From positions 17,651 to 81,650 of the forward strand of contig CAMOWU010000002.1 in assembly GCA_946628545.1 (NCBI GenBank): a DNA stretch of 64,000 bases, written 5' to 3'. The stretch is from an uncultured Bacteroides sp. GTDB taxonomy: Bacteria > Bacteroidota > Bacteroidia > Bacteroidales > Bacteroidaceae. Positions within the stretch are counted from its first letter, which is position 1. Every line of letters starts with the position of its first letter. Below the pieces are notes generated by a model. That model worked only from the letters and a program-made list of their open reading frames with translations. It ran no database searches and had not been told where the DNA came from. The position numbers were made by a program, and so were the translations under genes. Positions 32,959-40,503 of the stretch are shown one piece after another.

Positions 32959-33233
32959 CAACGTTTTCAAATACCTCGTATGCCTTTTTTATTTATTTTA
33001 CACAAAATTCGACCTTTAGAACAATAATCGTCGATTTTTATCCATTTAGAAAGATATTTTATACCCTAAAATTTAACACCCATTCACATTTTTCGACTCT
33101 GTTTGCGCAAACAGACAAATCCGATTTGCGAATTTTTACATTTAAAATACAATATCTTCATGGGCAAATAGAACGAACACCCACCCACACCTCAAATCAA
33201 CCCCCAAACACCTTCACCCCCCCCACAAATGAC

Positions 33234-33266
33234 AGCGGCTGTAAGTCTCGATGACTTGCAACCGCT
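33234..33266 (-). terminator. Hairpin at the end of the large minus-strand operon
   Basis: AGCGGCTGTAAGTC (33234-33247) and GACTTGCAACCGCT (33253-33266) pair with one mismatch around TCGAT. The T-tract is poor. It lies 58 bp after the DUF805 stop. Confidence 0.55.
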
Positions 33267-33323
33267 TATCATTTCAGGATGAAGGTCTGTGAAAAATATC
33301 GCCGGAAGTTGGGGATAAGGAGC

Positions 33324-33647
33324 TTATTGCTCCAGTCCTGTCGGGGTGTCGAGGGGTTCCTCACCGTAGTCGTTGGGACCTATCGTGCCCTCGGTGGCAG
33401 CAAGAACAATGTTGTAGATGGGACATAGGATCCACCAACCGCTCTTGTTGACATCATGCATGCGGCGGATACCCACGGCAATGCTTGGAACAAGCAAGCC
33501 CAGCGACACAACGATACCGATGAGAGGAATGTAGCTGAGAACGAAAGTGACAAGCCAGAACCACCAAAACTCGGATCGTTTGGCGCGGCCTTCGAAGTTG
33601 GCATACTTCTGAAGCACACAAGTCTTTACAGAATCAATGATTGTCAT
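33324..33647 (-). CDS. DUF805 family membrane protein
   Basis: A 107-residue inner-membrane protein of DUF805. The family pattern is clear: YANFEGRAKRSEFWWFWLVT at residues 15-34, two or three hydrophobic helices (FVLSYIPLIGIVVSLGLLVP) and the conserved IAVGIRRMHDVNKSGWWIL. DUF805 proteins are small membrane proteins without a settled role. It is separated from the DUF2752 gene by 137 bp, the widest gap in this part of the run, so it may have its own promoter or be the operon's last gene. Confidence 0.9.
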   Translation of the reverse strand: MTIIDSVKTCVLQKYANFEGRAKRSEFWWFWLVTFVLSYIPLIGIVVSLGLLVPSIAVGIRRMHDVNKSGWWILCPIYNIVLAATEGTIGPNDYGEEPLDTPTGLEQ

Positions 33648-33784
33648 AATACTTTAAGGAATTAAAAAGGTGAATAAAAAGGATGAAATAGGTGTTGTTT
33701 GCAGCGGGAGCATACTGACTTGCAGCATGTACCGCAGTGATGGTGACATACCCTGTCAGATATGACGTTCTGACAGTGGTTCAA

Positions 33785-34168
33785 TCATAGTCCGAGGAGG
33801 TTGCGCAAAAACCACCAGAGGATAAAGAGGATGCCGTAGGAGTAAGCGGCCCACTTGGTAGCCAAGTGCCGCCTCACCCACTGCGTATAGCCGGATTGAG
33901 GCGCAAGATAGGTTGTGGCAAGGATGAACAGATAGGGTGTGAGCAAGGCAGCGAAGTAGTTGTAGCTGATGGCTGTGAGGAAATGGCCGTGGAGCAGATG
34001 ATAGAACATCCGCTGGGTGCCACAACCCGGACATTTATACCCCGTCAAGCCAAGCATCACGCACTTGGGAGTCCATAGGGTATGAGAGGGGTCGTAGCGG
34101 TAGTAGAAGCCAATAGCCACCACAGCCGCTATGACCACACAAATCCATACACCGCACTTGCGCATCAT
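33785..34168 (-). CDS. DUF2752 family membrane protein
   Basis: A 127-residue protein with three hydrophobic helices (GVWICVVIAAVVAIGFYY, SYNYFAALLTPYLFILA, AYSYGILFILWWFLRNL). The DUF2752 mark is VMLGLTGYKCPGCGTQRMFY at about residues 38-57, a CxxCGxxR-type motif beside the membrane, possibly metal-binding. Function unknown. It starts 3 bp after the GYF/dispanin gene stop, and the two are surely cotranscribed. Confidence 0.9.
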   Translation of the reverse strand: MMRKCGVWICVVIAAVVAIGFYYRYDPSHTLWTPKCVMLGLTGYKCPGCGTQRMFYHLLHGHFLTAISYNYFAALLTPYLFILATTYLAPQSGYTQWVRRHLATKWAAYSYGILFILWWFLRNLLGL

Positions 34169-34171
34169 TGA

Positions 34172-34732
34172 TTAGAGCTGAGAAAGCACCCCTGCTCCGT
34201 AGGTAAACATGTAGATGATGTTGCCAATAAGGCCCAAGACGATACTCCAGATCGCCCATTTCTTGGCTTTCTCCGACCATTCCACAGCATCGTCGTATTT
34301 ACCTCCCCTGAAGGCTCCGTCAACCTGGGCAGCGCAATAGATGGAATAGGCACCCAACGGCAAACAGCAGCAGATCGTACTGACCACAGCCAAAACCATG
34401 TTGTTGTCGGGCTTTTTCTGAACACCACCCATGTTCTGAGGCTGATAGCTCTGAGTCTGGGGCTGATAAGCCTGATTCTGGGGCTGATAACCTTGGTTCT
34501 GAGGCTGATAGGCCTGGTTCTGGGGTCGATAGGCCTGGTTTTGGGGTTGATAAGAAGGTTGCTGAGGCTGAGGTGCAAAGAAGGACTGCAATTCAGCCAC
34601 TTGGGCAGCTTTCGTCCACTGGCTCATACCTGCTTTCCAGACGAGCGTTTCACCTGTCACTCCATTTGCGGCGAGTTGGTCGGCCGCTATCGGGCCTGCT
34701 TGTTGACCCGCTGAATTGATGTAATAATACAT
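34172..34732 (-). CDS. GYF_2 domain / CD225-dispanin membrane protein
   Basis: A 186-residue protein of three parts. Residues 1-52 are a GYF_2 domain (MYYYINSAGQQAGPIAADQL, LVWKAGMSQWTKA), a fold that can bind proline-rich peptides. Residues 58-108 are a Pro/Gln/Asn/Tyr repeat (QPQNQAYRPQNQAYQ), a likely flexible spacer. Residues 112-180 are a CD225/dispanin domain with two membrane helices (NMVLAVVSTICCCLPLGAYS and WAIWSIVLGLIGNIIYMF) around the conserved AAQVDGAFRGGKYDDA. The next upstream gene encodes a second dispanin domain behind a different head. Role unknown. Confidence 0.88.
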   Translation of the reverse strand: MYYYINSAGQQAGPIAADQLAANGVTGETLVWKAGMSQWTKAAQVAELQSFFAPQPQQPSYQPQNQAYRPQNQAYQPQNQGYQPQNQAYQPQTQSYQPQNMGGVQKKPDNNMVLAVVSTICCCLPLGAYSIYCAAQVDGAFRGGKYDDAVEWSEKAKKWAIWSIVLGLIGNIIYMFTYGAGVLSQL

Positions 34733-34752
34733 AGTGTTGAATAATATTGGTT

Positions 34753-35349
34753 TTAATAATTATAGTCGTAGTCTGAATAGGAACTGTCGCCGACATAGTA
34801 CATCATAAAGAAGAAAAAGACGAACACGACGAAATAAATCACCAGTCCCACAATAATTGCGGCATTGCCCCAGGCATTGGCACGGCGAGACTTCTCCATA
34901 GCCTCATCATAGAAGCCCTGACTGTAGCAGGAATCCACCTTGGCTGCATACACAATGGCCACCAGACCAATAAGTGGTATGCACAACACGGTAGATAGAA
35001 TCGCCTTCAGCAGGTGGTTGTCGGGTTTCTTTTGTGGCTCAAAAGGCAAGGGGGGAGGGGGAGGTTGGACTTCATCAACTTCACCATCACCACCATCTTC
35101 TTCTTGAAACGGCACTGGCTCATCCGAGGCTGTGGCAGCTGGTCCAGCGCTTTCATCAGCACGTTCGTCAGCACTTCCATCAGCACGTTCGTCAGCACTT
35201 CCATCAGCGCGTTCATCAGCATCTTCATCGGCACTTTCTTCAGCATGTTCTGCCACAAAGGCAGGAAGCCTCGTACCGCATTTCTTGCAGAAGAGCGCCT
35301 GGTCGTTCTCAACAATGAAACCACACTTGGGGTTAGGACATTTTCTCAT
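34753..35349 (-). CDS. Zinc-ribbon / CD225-dispanin membrane protein
   Basis: A 198-residue protein. The N-terminal zinc ribbon has two CxxC pairs (KCPNPKCGF and ALFCKKCGTR). A low-complexity acidic and Ala-rich linker follows, made of the repeated octad ADERADGS (residues about 40-70), then a Pro-rich stretch (QPPPPPLPFEPQ). The C-terminal CD225/dispanin domain (KPDNHLLKAILSTVLCIPLI, AAKVDSCYSQGFYDEA, two helices) is paralogous to that of the neighbouring GYF protein. I chose the ATG at 35349; the longer frame begins with GTG at 35361. Gaps to both neighbours are about 20 bp or less. Confidence 0.85.
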   Translation of the reverse strand: MRKCPNPKCGFIVENDQALFCKKCGTRLPAFVAEHAEESADEDADERADGSADERADGSADERADESAGPAATASDEPVPFQEEDGGDGEVDEVQPPPPPLPFEPQKKPDNHLLKAILSTVLCIPLIGLVAIVYAAKVDSCYSQGFYDEAMEKSRRANAWGNAAIIVGLVIYFVVFVFFFFMMYYVGDSSYSDYDYNY

Positions 35350-35365
35350 GATTCCACACACTTGA

Positions 35366-35971
35366 TTATGGCACCACCACTGTGGTGATTTCCTTTTTCT
35401 CCTTACGCCTTGCCATCTCCACCTTGTAGGTACGTGGTTCCCTACCCTCCTGCATCACCACAACAGTACAAGTACCTGTCTGCGGAAGCGTACGGAAGAT
35501 AGAGCTCACTTCCTTGTAATAGACGATGGACACCTTGTACTCACCCGAGGGAGGATCAGACCAATAGATGTTCTCGGCTGCCCCTTCACCACCACTGCGG
35601 TTATCCACATCGAGCTGACCACCTGTAGTCCTGTCCTTGGGGTACTTGAAATAGATCTCCTTGCCATTGGGCTGAACCACATGCAAGTCGATGTCGGCAT
35701 AGAAATCCCAAAGCAACGTCACCTTCAGCGCACCGCTGTTGCCAGTTTCCTCAGCCTCTCTCACCGCTGTCGTATCTACTGTGGTGGTGTCAACAGGAGG
35801 CTCGACGACGACGGTGTCGTGGATGACCACGATGGAATCCACCCTGACGGTGTCCACCCTTGTTGAAGGCTCGCCAGAGGGTGTGGGCTGGCACTTGCGA
35901 AGCATCAATAAGAGCAACAGCACGATGAGCACCACATAGACTGAACCCAAAATGATTTTCAGTTTCTTCAT
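35366..35971 (-). CDS. Membrane-anchored YfaP/DUF2135-like beta-domain protein
   Basis: A 201-residue protein: an N-terminal membrane anchor (IILGSVYVVLIVLLLLLML, then RKC), a Thr/Val/Asp-rich linker (residues 36-72), and a C-terminal beta domain with ALKVTLLWDFYADIDLHVVQ and GGQLDVDNRSGGEGAAENIY plus the PPSGEYKVSIVYY strand. The pattern 'L.WD..AD.DLHV..P.G..I' followed by 'GG.LDVD......ENI' is that of YfaP/DUF2135-type domains, which probably bind something through the aspartates. It lies 15 bp after the DUF1294 gene in the same run. Confidence 0.75.
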   Translation of the reverse strand: MKKLKIILGSVYVVLIVLLLLLMLRKCQPTPSGEPSTRVDTVRVDSIVVIHDTVVVEPPVDTTTVDTTAVREAEETGNSGALKVTLLWDFYADIDLHVVQPNGKEIYFKYPKDRTTGGQLDVDNRSGGEGAAENIYWSDPPSGEYKVSIVYYKEVSSIFRTLPQTGTCTVVVMQEGREPRTYKVEMARRKEKKEITTVVVP

Positions 35972-35986
35972 AATCGATGCATGTGT

Positions 35987-36250
35987 TTAGGTCAGCATCC
36001 TATAGGCGATGTCGATGGCCAGTTGGAGGAAAAGGAATACAGGTACGCAGATGAGAAACGACTTGTGGTTGGTCTTGTGGTCGAAGAAAATCATACCACA
36101 GAGCGCGCCGAAAGCTCCGGCAAGGAAAGCCAGACCCAAAAGGATAAACTCTGGTACGCGCCACTTGGCAAACACCGCGCAGTGCTTGTCCCATCCATAG
36201 ACTGCGAAAGCCAGGATGCTCATGATGTATATGATGAATAGGTCGTTCAT
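35987..36250 (-). CDS. DUF1294 family membrane protein
   Basis: An 87-residue protein of DUF1294 with three membrane helices. Family marks: AFAVYGWDKHCAVFAKWRVP (the 'G.DK..A....WR.PE' motif) and GALCGMIFFDHKTNHKSFLI (the 'HKT.H..F' motif). The function of the family is unknown. It is 51 bp after the Ig-like protein gene and 15 bp before the YfaP-like gene. Confidence 0.92.
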   Translation of the reverse strand: MNDLFIIYIMSILAFAVYGWDKHCAVFAKWRVPEFILLGLAFLAGAFGALCGMIFFDHKTNHKSFLICVPVFLFLQLAIDIAYRMLT

Positions 36251-36301
36251 AAATAAAGCACTTATTTTATTTGTAAGGATATTCTATTTCGCGATTTTCT
36301 A

Positions 36302-37891
36302 TCAAAGCAGGTTTGCGACGTCGTTGAAGAACTCCATCAGGTAGGGCCAGGCGAAAAAGGCTCCTGCAGCTGTTCCTATCACGGCGAGGATCTCCACCAC
36401 AATATACCACCAGCCACCTTCTCCGCGCTCCTTCAGCAGATATTCGCTCTCGTTCTCTTCCAACGTGAACTTGATGGGGTCGTATTCCTTGTCGGCTCCA
36501 ATGAAAGTGGTTTCGATTTCGGGTCCCACTGCGAAAGCTTCCTTGGAGAAATAGACATTGCCTTGTGCGTCGGGGGCAATCAGACGCTCGTTTCTGCCGT
36601 TGGGGGTCTCCTGGACAAAACGGATATAGTTGCAGCGCATGGGCTTGTCGTCCTTGTCTCTGCACATCACCTTGATGTCGCGATTCTCGTCGTTCAGCGT
36701 GTAAGGCACATGGAAGATGTACTCTTCTTGGTTGGCATCGAGGGTGTAGTCGGCAACATTGTCGGGGTTGAGGTCATCGGTCACACGCATCTGTTGTCCG
36801 CTCTCCATCTGGGGCAGATAGACCATGCCGTTGTCGTCCGACACATAGTGGGTCACCGTGCCATGGTATTCCACACTGATGGGATAGCGTGTGCCTATGA
36901 ATCCGTTGTCGCCAACGATATGAATATGGGGACTGAAGAGGGCTGGAGGAGGGAATGACGGAGGTGTGGGGTCGTCCGGCTCGTCGATCTCGGGGGGCAG
37001 CGGAGGCCGCTCGCTCTCGAAAGCAAACAGCACCTCGTTGCCTGAAGGGGCAATGGTGGCATCCTGTCGCTGTTCGCGCATGCTGGCACTGAAAGGCGTG
37101 CCTTCATGGAGCGCCACCTGAAGACTTGCACGTCCGATCTCGTCGGTGGTCAAGGTGTGGGTTTGACCTTTGTAGTCGATGCTCAACTGCTCGCCGACTA
37201 TAGGCTCACCATCGAGGGTGGCTTGGACGTCGATGCTGGTGTAGGATGTCACGTCAAACTCATAGAGCGACTTCCCATCCTCCACCAACAGCGTCAGATC
37301 ACGTCCTGACTTCAGGTCTTTCAGCTTGTAGCTCTCGCCCACCTTCAGGTTGTTGAAGTGGTAAAGGCCCTCGCCATTGGTCTGCATCTGCTTCAACTGC
37401 TTGGGCAAATACAGTCCGAACTCATAGTTCTGAAGACGCTCTCCGTCATAGACGAAGCAGATATCTACGGGCATACGCTTCTCCACTGTACCTATTTCAG
37501 GACCACTGGTGGTACGAACAGGCTTCTTGAAACCCCAACCAGTGTAGAGCAGCTTGATGTTGCCGCCATCGTTGTTGTAGAAGATATAACTGTCGTCGGG
37601 AACCGTGAAGATGGCGTCGGCGGTCTTCTCGCCCACTTTCTCGGCTATCTGCCTGCGCAGCGACAGAATGGCGTTGTTCACCATCTCCTGCTCCACGCTG
37701 CTGGCATCGGCTAAGCTTTGCCAATCACCCGACGGATGAGACCACACATAGAATCCGCTGCCTATGCTGAACTTGGCAAAAGGATTGCTCTCGCCGAGGA
37801 TATCTTTGAGTCGCTTATAGATGTCCTGCGGGTCCTGTCCTTTCGAGATGGACTGGTAGATATCATGTACAGATGTTCGTTTTATATCCAT
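36302..37891 (-). CDS. C-terminally anchored Ig-like multi-domain protein of the Srf-like operon
   Basis: A 529-residue protein that I cannot assign to a named family. Residues 1-120 are an alpha/beta region (VHDIYQSISKGQDPQDIYKR, FYVWSHPSGDWQSL). Residues about 205-480 hold several beta-sandwich-like modules of the carboxypeptidase-regulatory or Ig type (VQATLDGEPIVGEQLSIDYK, ISVEYHGTVTHYVSDDNG), with a Pro-rich hinge PPLPPEIDEPDDPTPPSFPP. A single transmembrane helix is near the C-terminus (WWYIVVEILAVIGTAAGAFF, residues about 494-515). There is no signal peptide, so the bulk is probably cytoplasmic with a tail anchor. It follows the coiled-coil genes on the same strand. Confidence 0.75.
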   Translation of the reverse strand: MDIKRTSVHDIYQSISKGQDPQDIYKRLKDILGESNPFAKFSIGSGFYVWSHPSGDWQSLADASSVEQEMVNNAILSLRRQIAEKVGEKTADAIFTVPDDSYIFYNNDGGNIKLLYTGWGFKKPVRTTSGPEIGTVEKRMPVDICFVYDGERLQNYEFGLYLPKQLKQMQTNGEGLYHFNNLKVGESYKLKDLKSGRDLTLLVEDGKSLYEFDVTSYTSIDVQATLDGEPIVGEQLSIDYKGQTHTLTTDEIGRASLQVALHEGTPFSASMREQRQDATIAPSGNEVLFAFESERPPLPPEIDEPDDPTPPSFPPPALFSPHIHIVGDNGFIGTRYPISVEYHGTVTHYVSDDNGMVYLPQMESGQQMRVTDDLNPDNVADYTLDANQEEYIFHVPYTLNDENRDIKVMCRDKDDKPMRCNYIRFVQETPNGRNERLIAPDAQGNVYFSKEAFAVGPEIETTFIGADKEYDPIKFTLEENESEYLLKERGEGGWWYIVVEILAVIGTAAGAFFAWPYLMEFFNDVANLL

Positions 37892-37979
37892 AATCTATCT
37901 GTTTTTGAGGTAGTTGCTTGTTAACCATAGGTAATCGACTGACATTCAATTCGATAATTTTCAATATGGTGCTATCTTT

Positions 37980-38021
37980 CTTAATTCTTAACTCTTAATT
38001 CTTAACTCTTAACTCTTAACT
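37980..38021. repeat. Heptamer array (CTTAA[CT]T) x6 beside a stop codon
   Basis: Six units of CTTAACT or CTTAATT, followed by the related CTTCATT that contains the stop codon (38024-38026) of the coiled-coil gene. The rest of 37892-37979 holds nothing recognised. Confidence 0.85.
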
Positions 38022-38023
38022 CT

Positions 38024-39019
38024 TCATTGCTCCATGATTTCCTTTTCCACAGCGGGTTGTTGGCTGGGAGCGGCCTTCAAGGCCTTTATATACTCTGCGT
38101 ATTTGTTTTTGAGATAGGGCACAGTCTCCACCTGTGTCGCGATTCTCGATTTCAAGTTGCCTTTGCCCATAATGATGTCGAGTTCGTCGTCAAGGTCGCG
38201 CTGGGAGGAGATGGTGGATCGACGGCGGCTCAGTGCACTGGCCAATTCCTTGAAGGCGATGAGACCAGGCTCGAAGGTCTGAAGCTGTTTCCTCACCTTG
38301 GCTACTTCATCAGCCTGGACGCTGCTCATGCCCGAGGTGGGCAGCGCGCTAAGAGCACGTTCCACTGCCGCGGCATCATATCGCTGGCCGACGGTCTTCA
38401 CGGCGTTGTCGTATGCGCGCTTCATGCCGATGACGGCTTCCAATCGCTTGGCGAAGGCCTGGATCTTCCCGTCAGAAGCATATTTGCCACAGTCGCCCTG
38501 AATGGTCTCCAGTTCTTGCATCTTCATCGCTGAGAAAGCTTGGTCGAGCGACTTCTGATGGGTCTCGATAAAATTCCTATCTACATCATCACGAACTCGG
38601 TCAAGGTTTTCCAAACGTTGCCGCATTGAGGCCAGACTCTGCTCTAGTTTGATATTTTGCTCCATCAACTCAGCCATCTTGCCTTGGTAGCTGTCAATGG
38701 AAGTCTGCAATGCTTGTTGACGCGCCTTCAGCTCAGCCACAAGATTCTGACTGCCCTGCCCCTGGCGCTTGGCCAGACTTTTGGCCTCGGCCTTCATGCT
38801 GGCATCCAAGCTTTTGAGCTGATCTTCCTGGCCTTTGACCGTTTCTGAAAGCGATGCCTTCAGGTCGGTCAGGGTCTGTAGCTCCTCTTGCAGCTTGGAG
38901 TTCTCGTCCATAGCTGCTTGATAGGCAGCAGCGTCGCCTTCCGACCCTGTATTCTGGGCTGGCGACATCGAGGCCCACATCAGCCCCGATAGTATCAGCA
39001 GTAGCTTCATTCGTCGCAT
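38024..39019 (-). CDS. Exported coiled-coil protein A of the Srf-like operon
   Basis: A 331-residue protein with a signal peptide (LLLILSGLMWASMSPAQ) and long coiled coils: residues about 30-135 (AMDENSKLQEELQTLTDLKA, LVAELKARQQALQTSIDSYQ). The C-terminal end 'VPYLKNKYAEYIKALKAAPS' followed by QQPAVEKEIMEQ matches the end of the next upstream protein (LPYLNQLYKDYLHELNDNPF then RTPNVEKEI), so the two are paralogues despite little similarity elsewhere. Probably a periplasmic rod or tether. It is separated from its paralogue by 380 bp of repeats. Confidence 0.8.
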   Translation of the reverse strand: MRRMKLLLILSGLMWASMSPAQNTGSEGDAAAYQAAMDENSKLQEELQTLTDLKASLSETVKGQEDQLKSLDASMKAEAKSLAKRQGQGSQNLVAELKARQQALQTSIDSYQGKMAELMEQNIKLEQSLASMRQRLENLDRVRDDVDRNFIETHQKSLDQAFSAMKMQELETIQGDCGKYASDGKIQAFAKRLEAVIGMKRAYDNAVKTVGQRYDAAAVERALSALPTSGMSSVQADEVAKVRKQLQTFEPGLIAFKELASALSRRRSTISSQRDLDDELDIIMGKGNLKSRIATQVETVPYLKNKYAEYIKALKAAPSQQPAVEKEIMEQ

Positions 39020-39034
39020 AGCGTCATTTTCTTT

Positions 39035-39048
39035 CTTAACTCTTAATT
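39035..39048. repeat. Two heptamer units upstream of coiled-coil gene A
   Basis: CTTAACT and CTTAATT, 15 bp before the ATG at 39019. Confidence 0.6.
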
Positions 39049-39072
39049 CCTTAAACTAAATCCTAAGGCCGC

Positions 39073-39268
39073 AAGTGCGCCCTGAAGGGGCGACTTTCCT
39101 TTAGCCCAGGGCATCGCCCTGGGGGTTGATGTAATATGTACTTGCGCCCTGAAGGGCAAAATCGTTTCTTTTATCCATGATGCTGCCCTTTCAGGGCGCT
39201 TTTTGTTGTTCTTAAATATCCCCAGGGTGTTGCCCTGGGCTTAGCGATGATGCCCTTTCAGGGCGATT
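39073..39268. repeat. Large nested inverted repeat (GCCCTGAAGGGC family)
   Basis: GCGCCCTGAAGGGGCGA...GCCCAGGGCATCGCCCTGGGG (39077-39125) faces CCCCAGGGTGTTGCCCTGGG...GCCCTTTCAGGGCGA (39220-39266). A second pair, GCGCCCTGAAGGGC and GCCCTTTCAGGGCGC (39144-39157, 39185-39199), is nested inside. The whole could fold as a cruciform of nearly 200 bp. No coding sense is seen. Confidence 0.75.
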
Positions 39269-39334
39269 CGTCTAAAGTCTAAAGCCTAAAGCCTAAATTT
39301 CTTAACTAAAAAAGCCCAAAGTCTTAATCTATCC

Positions 39335-39407
39335 AACTCCCCTCCCCTTCGAGGGGAGGGGCAGGGGTGGGGTCTTTTTCTTAACTCTTAACTCTTAATT
39401 CTTAATT
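39335..39407. repeat. GC-rich palindromic repeat followed by four heptamers
   Basis: AACTCCCCTCCCCTTCGAGG, then GGAGGGGCAGGGGTGGGGTC, at 39335-39374 is a full copy of the GC-rich family. Four CTTAACT/CTTAATT units follow at 39380-39407, and the stop codon of the next gene (39402-39404) lies inside the last of them. Confidence 0.85.
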
Positions 39408-40493
39408 AACAAGTTGAATCGACAGAATCTCCTTCTCCACATTGGGGGTTCTGAAGGGATTGTCGTTGAGTTCGTGTAGATAATCCTTATAGAGCTGATT
39501 GAGGTAAGGCAACATATTCAAGTACCGCTCTTTCACGCTCTGGTTCTTCCAGTCTTTCTGGCGCACCTCAAGGGCATCCACCAGATGTTTCCTCATCGCT
39601 TTGATCAGGGCCTGGCGGTCCTTGCCTTCTTGCATGTACCGCTTGACATCAGCATCACGCCACATTGACTCAATGGCTCGTTGCAATTCGCGCACACCGC
39701 CTGCGTATCTCGACAGACGGATATCGAGGGAGTCCATCTCGTTATACTGCTCCGTATTGAGCTTGTAAATGCCTTTCTGTTTGTTCTCTTTATTCTCGCG
39801 AAGAGGCAGCAACCGGTCGCGCAACGACTGAACCCGACCACCGTCGTAACGACTGTTCAACATCTCCACGCACTCGTCGTAGAGGTCTTTGGTCTGCTTG
39901 AGCCATCCCACTCTTTTCTCGTACTCTGCATACCCCTCCATCTTCTGGAAATCTGCAACGTGTGCCACCAAATCACTGACCTGCTCCCTGCTCAACACAG
40001 AGAAACGCTTGCTGAAAAGAATTTGGTTCTGCTCGTATTGCTGCTTCTGCTGGATGTCGGAATAAACACGATTGTCCTTCATTTTGATGTTCAGTCCCTC
40101 AAGCTCCGACAACTTATCTTTCACCACCTTGCTCAGTCCATCGTGTTCTGCCTGAAGTTTGGTGTTGGCAGCCTCAAGTCGTTCTACCTCCTGCCGCAAC
40201 GCATTGATCTGCTCCTCACTGTAGGTTTCGTTTTGGGCTTTCAGGGAGTTCAGACTGTCTGTGCGCTGCTGCAATCGACGCTTGTTCTCTGTGATTCGTT
40301 GTTCCAGTAGTGCTGTGTCGTCTTTGAGCACCTTGATTTTCTGCCTGAGCTCCTCGTTCTTCTTTGCCACCTTCTCCACATCCTTGCTGGTTTGGGCGGA
40401 TGTGGGTAGGGCAAGAACCATGAGCACCAAGCAGAAGGCGGACATGAACCATGTCCGTACAAGACGGAATTGTATGTGATTGCAGAGTCTCAT
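39402..40493 (-). CDS. Exported coiled-coil protein B of the Srf-like operon
   Basis: A 363-residue protein. I place the start at the ATG at 40493, because the longer frame (to 40658) overlaps the upstream gene, while this start lies 10 bp after that gene's stop and gives a signal peptide (TWFMSAFCLVLMVLALPTSAQ). Residues about 30-140 are coiled coil (VEKVAKKNEELRQKIKVLKD, ALRQEVERLEAANTKLQAEH). The C-terminus (LPYLNQLYKDYLHELNDNPF then RTPNVEKEILS) is shared with coiled-coil protein A. Likely periplasmic; partner of the membrane proteins encoded just upstream. Confidence 0.82.
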   Translation of the reverse strand: MRLCNHIQFRLVRTWFMSAFCLVLMVLALPTSAQTSKDVEKVAKKNEELRQKIKVLKDDTALLEQRITENKRRLQQRTDSLNSLKAQNETYSEEQINALRQEVERLEAANTKLQAEHDGLSKVVKDKLSELEGLNIKMKDNRVYSDIQQKQQYEQNQILFSKRFSVLSREQVSDLVAHVADFQKMEGYAEYEKRVGWLKQTKDLYDECVEMLNSRYDGGRVQSLRDRLLPLRENKENKQKGIYKLNTEQYNEMDSLDIRLSRYAGGVRELQRAIESMWRDADVKRYMQEGKDRQALIKAMRKHLVDALEVRQKDWKNQSVKERYLNMLPYLNQLYKDYLHELNDNPFRTPNVEKEILSIQLVN

Positions 40494-40503
40494 GTCTTTT
40501 TCT

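Noticed and set aside
32868..33254. 128-codon plus-strand frame upstream of the outer-membrane protein gene
   Set aside because: AT-rich, Phe/Thr/Asn-biased, no homology that I recognise, and it covers the -7 element at 32951 and the hairpin at 33234.
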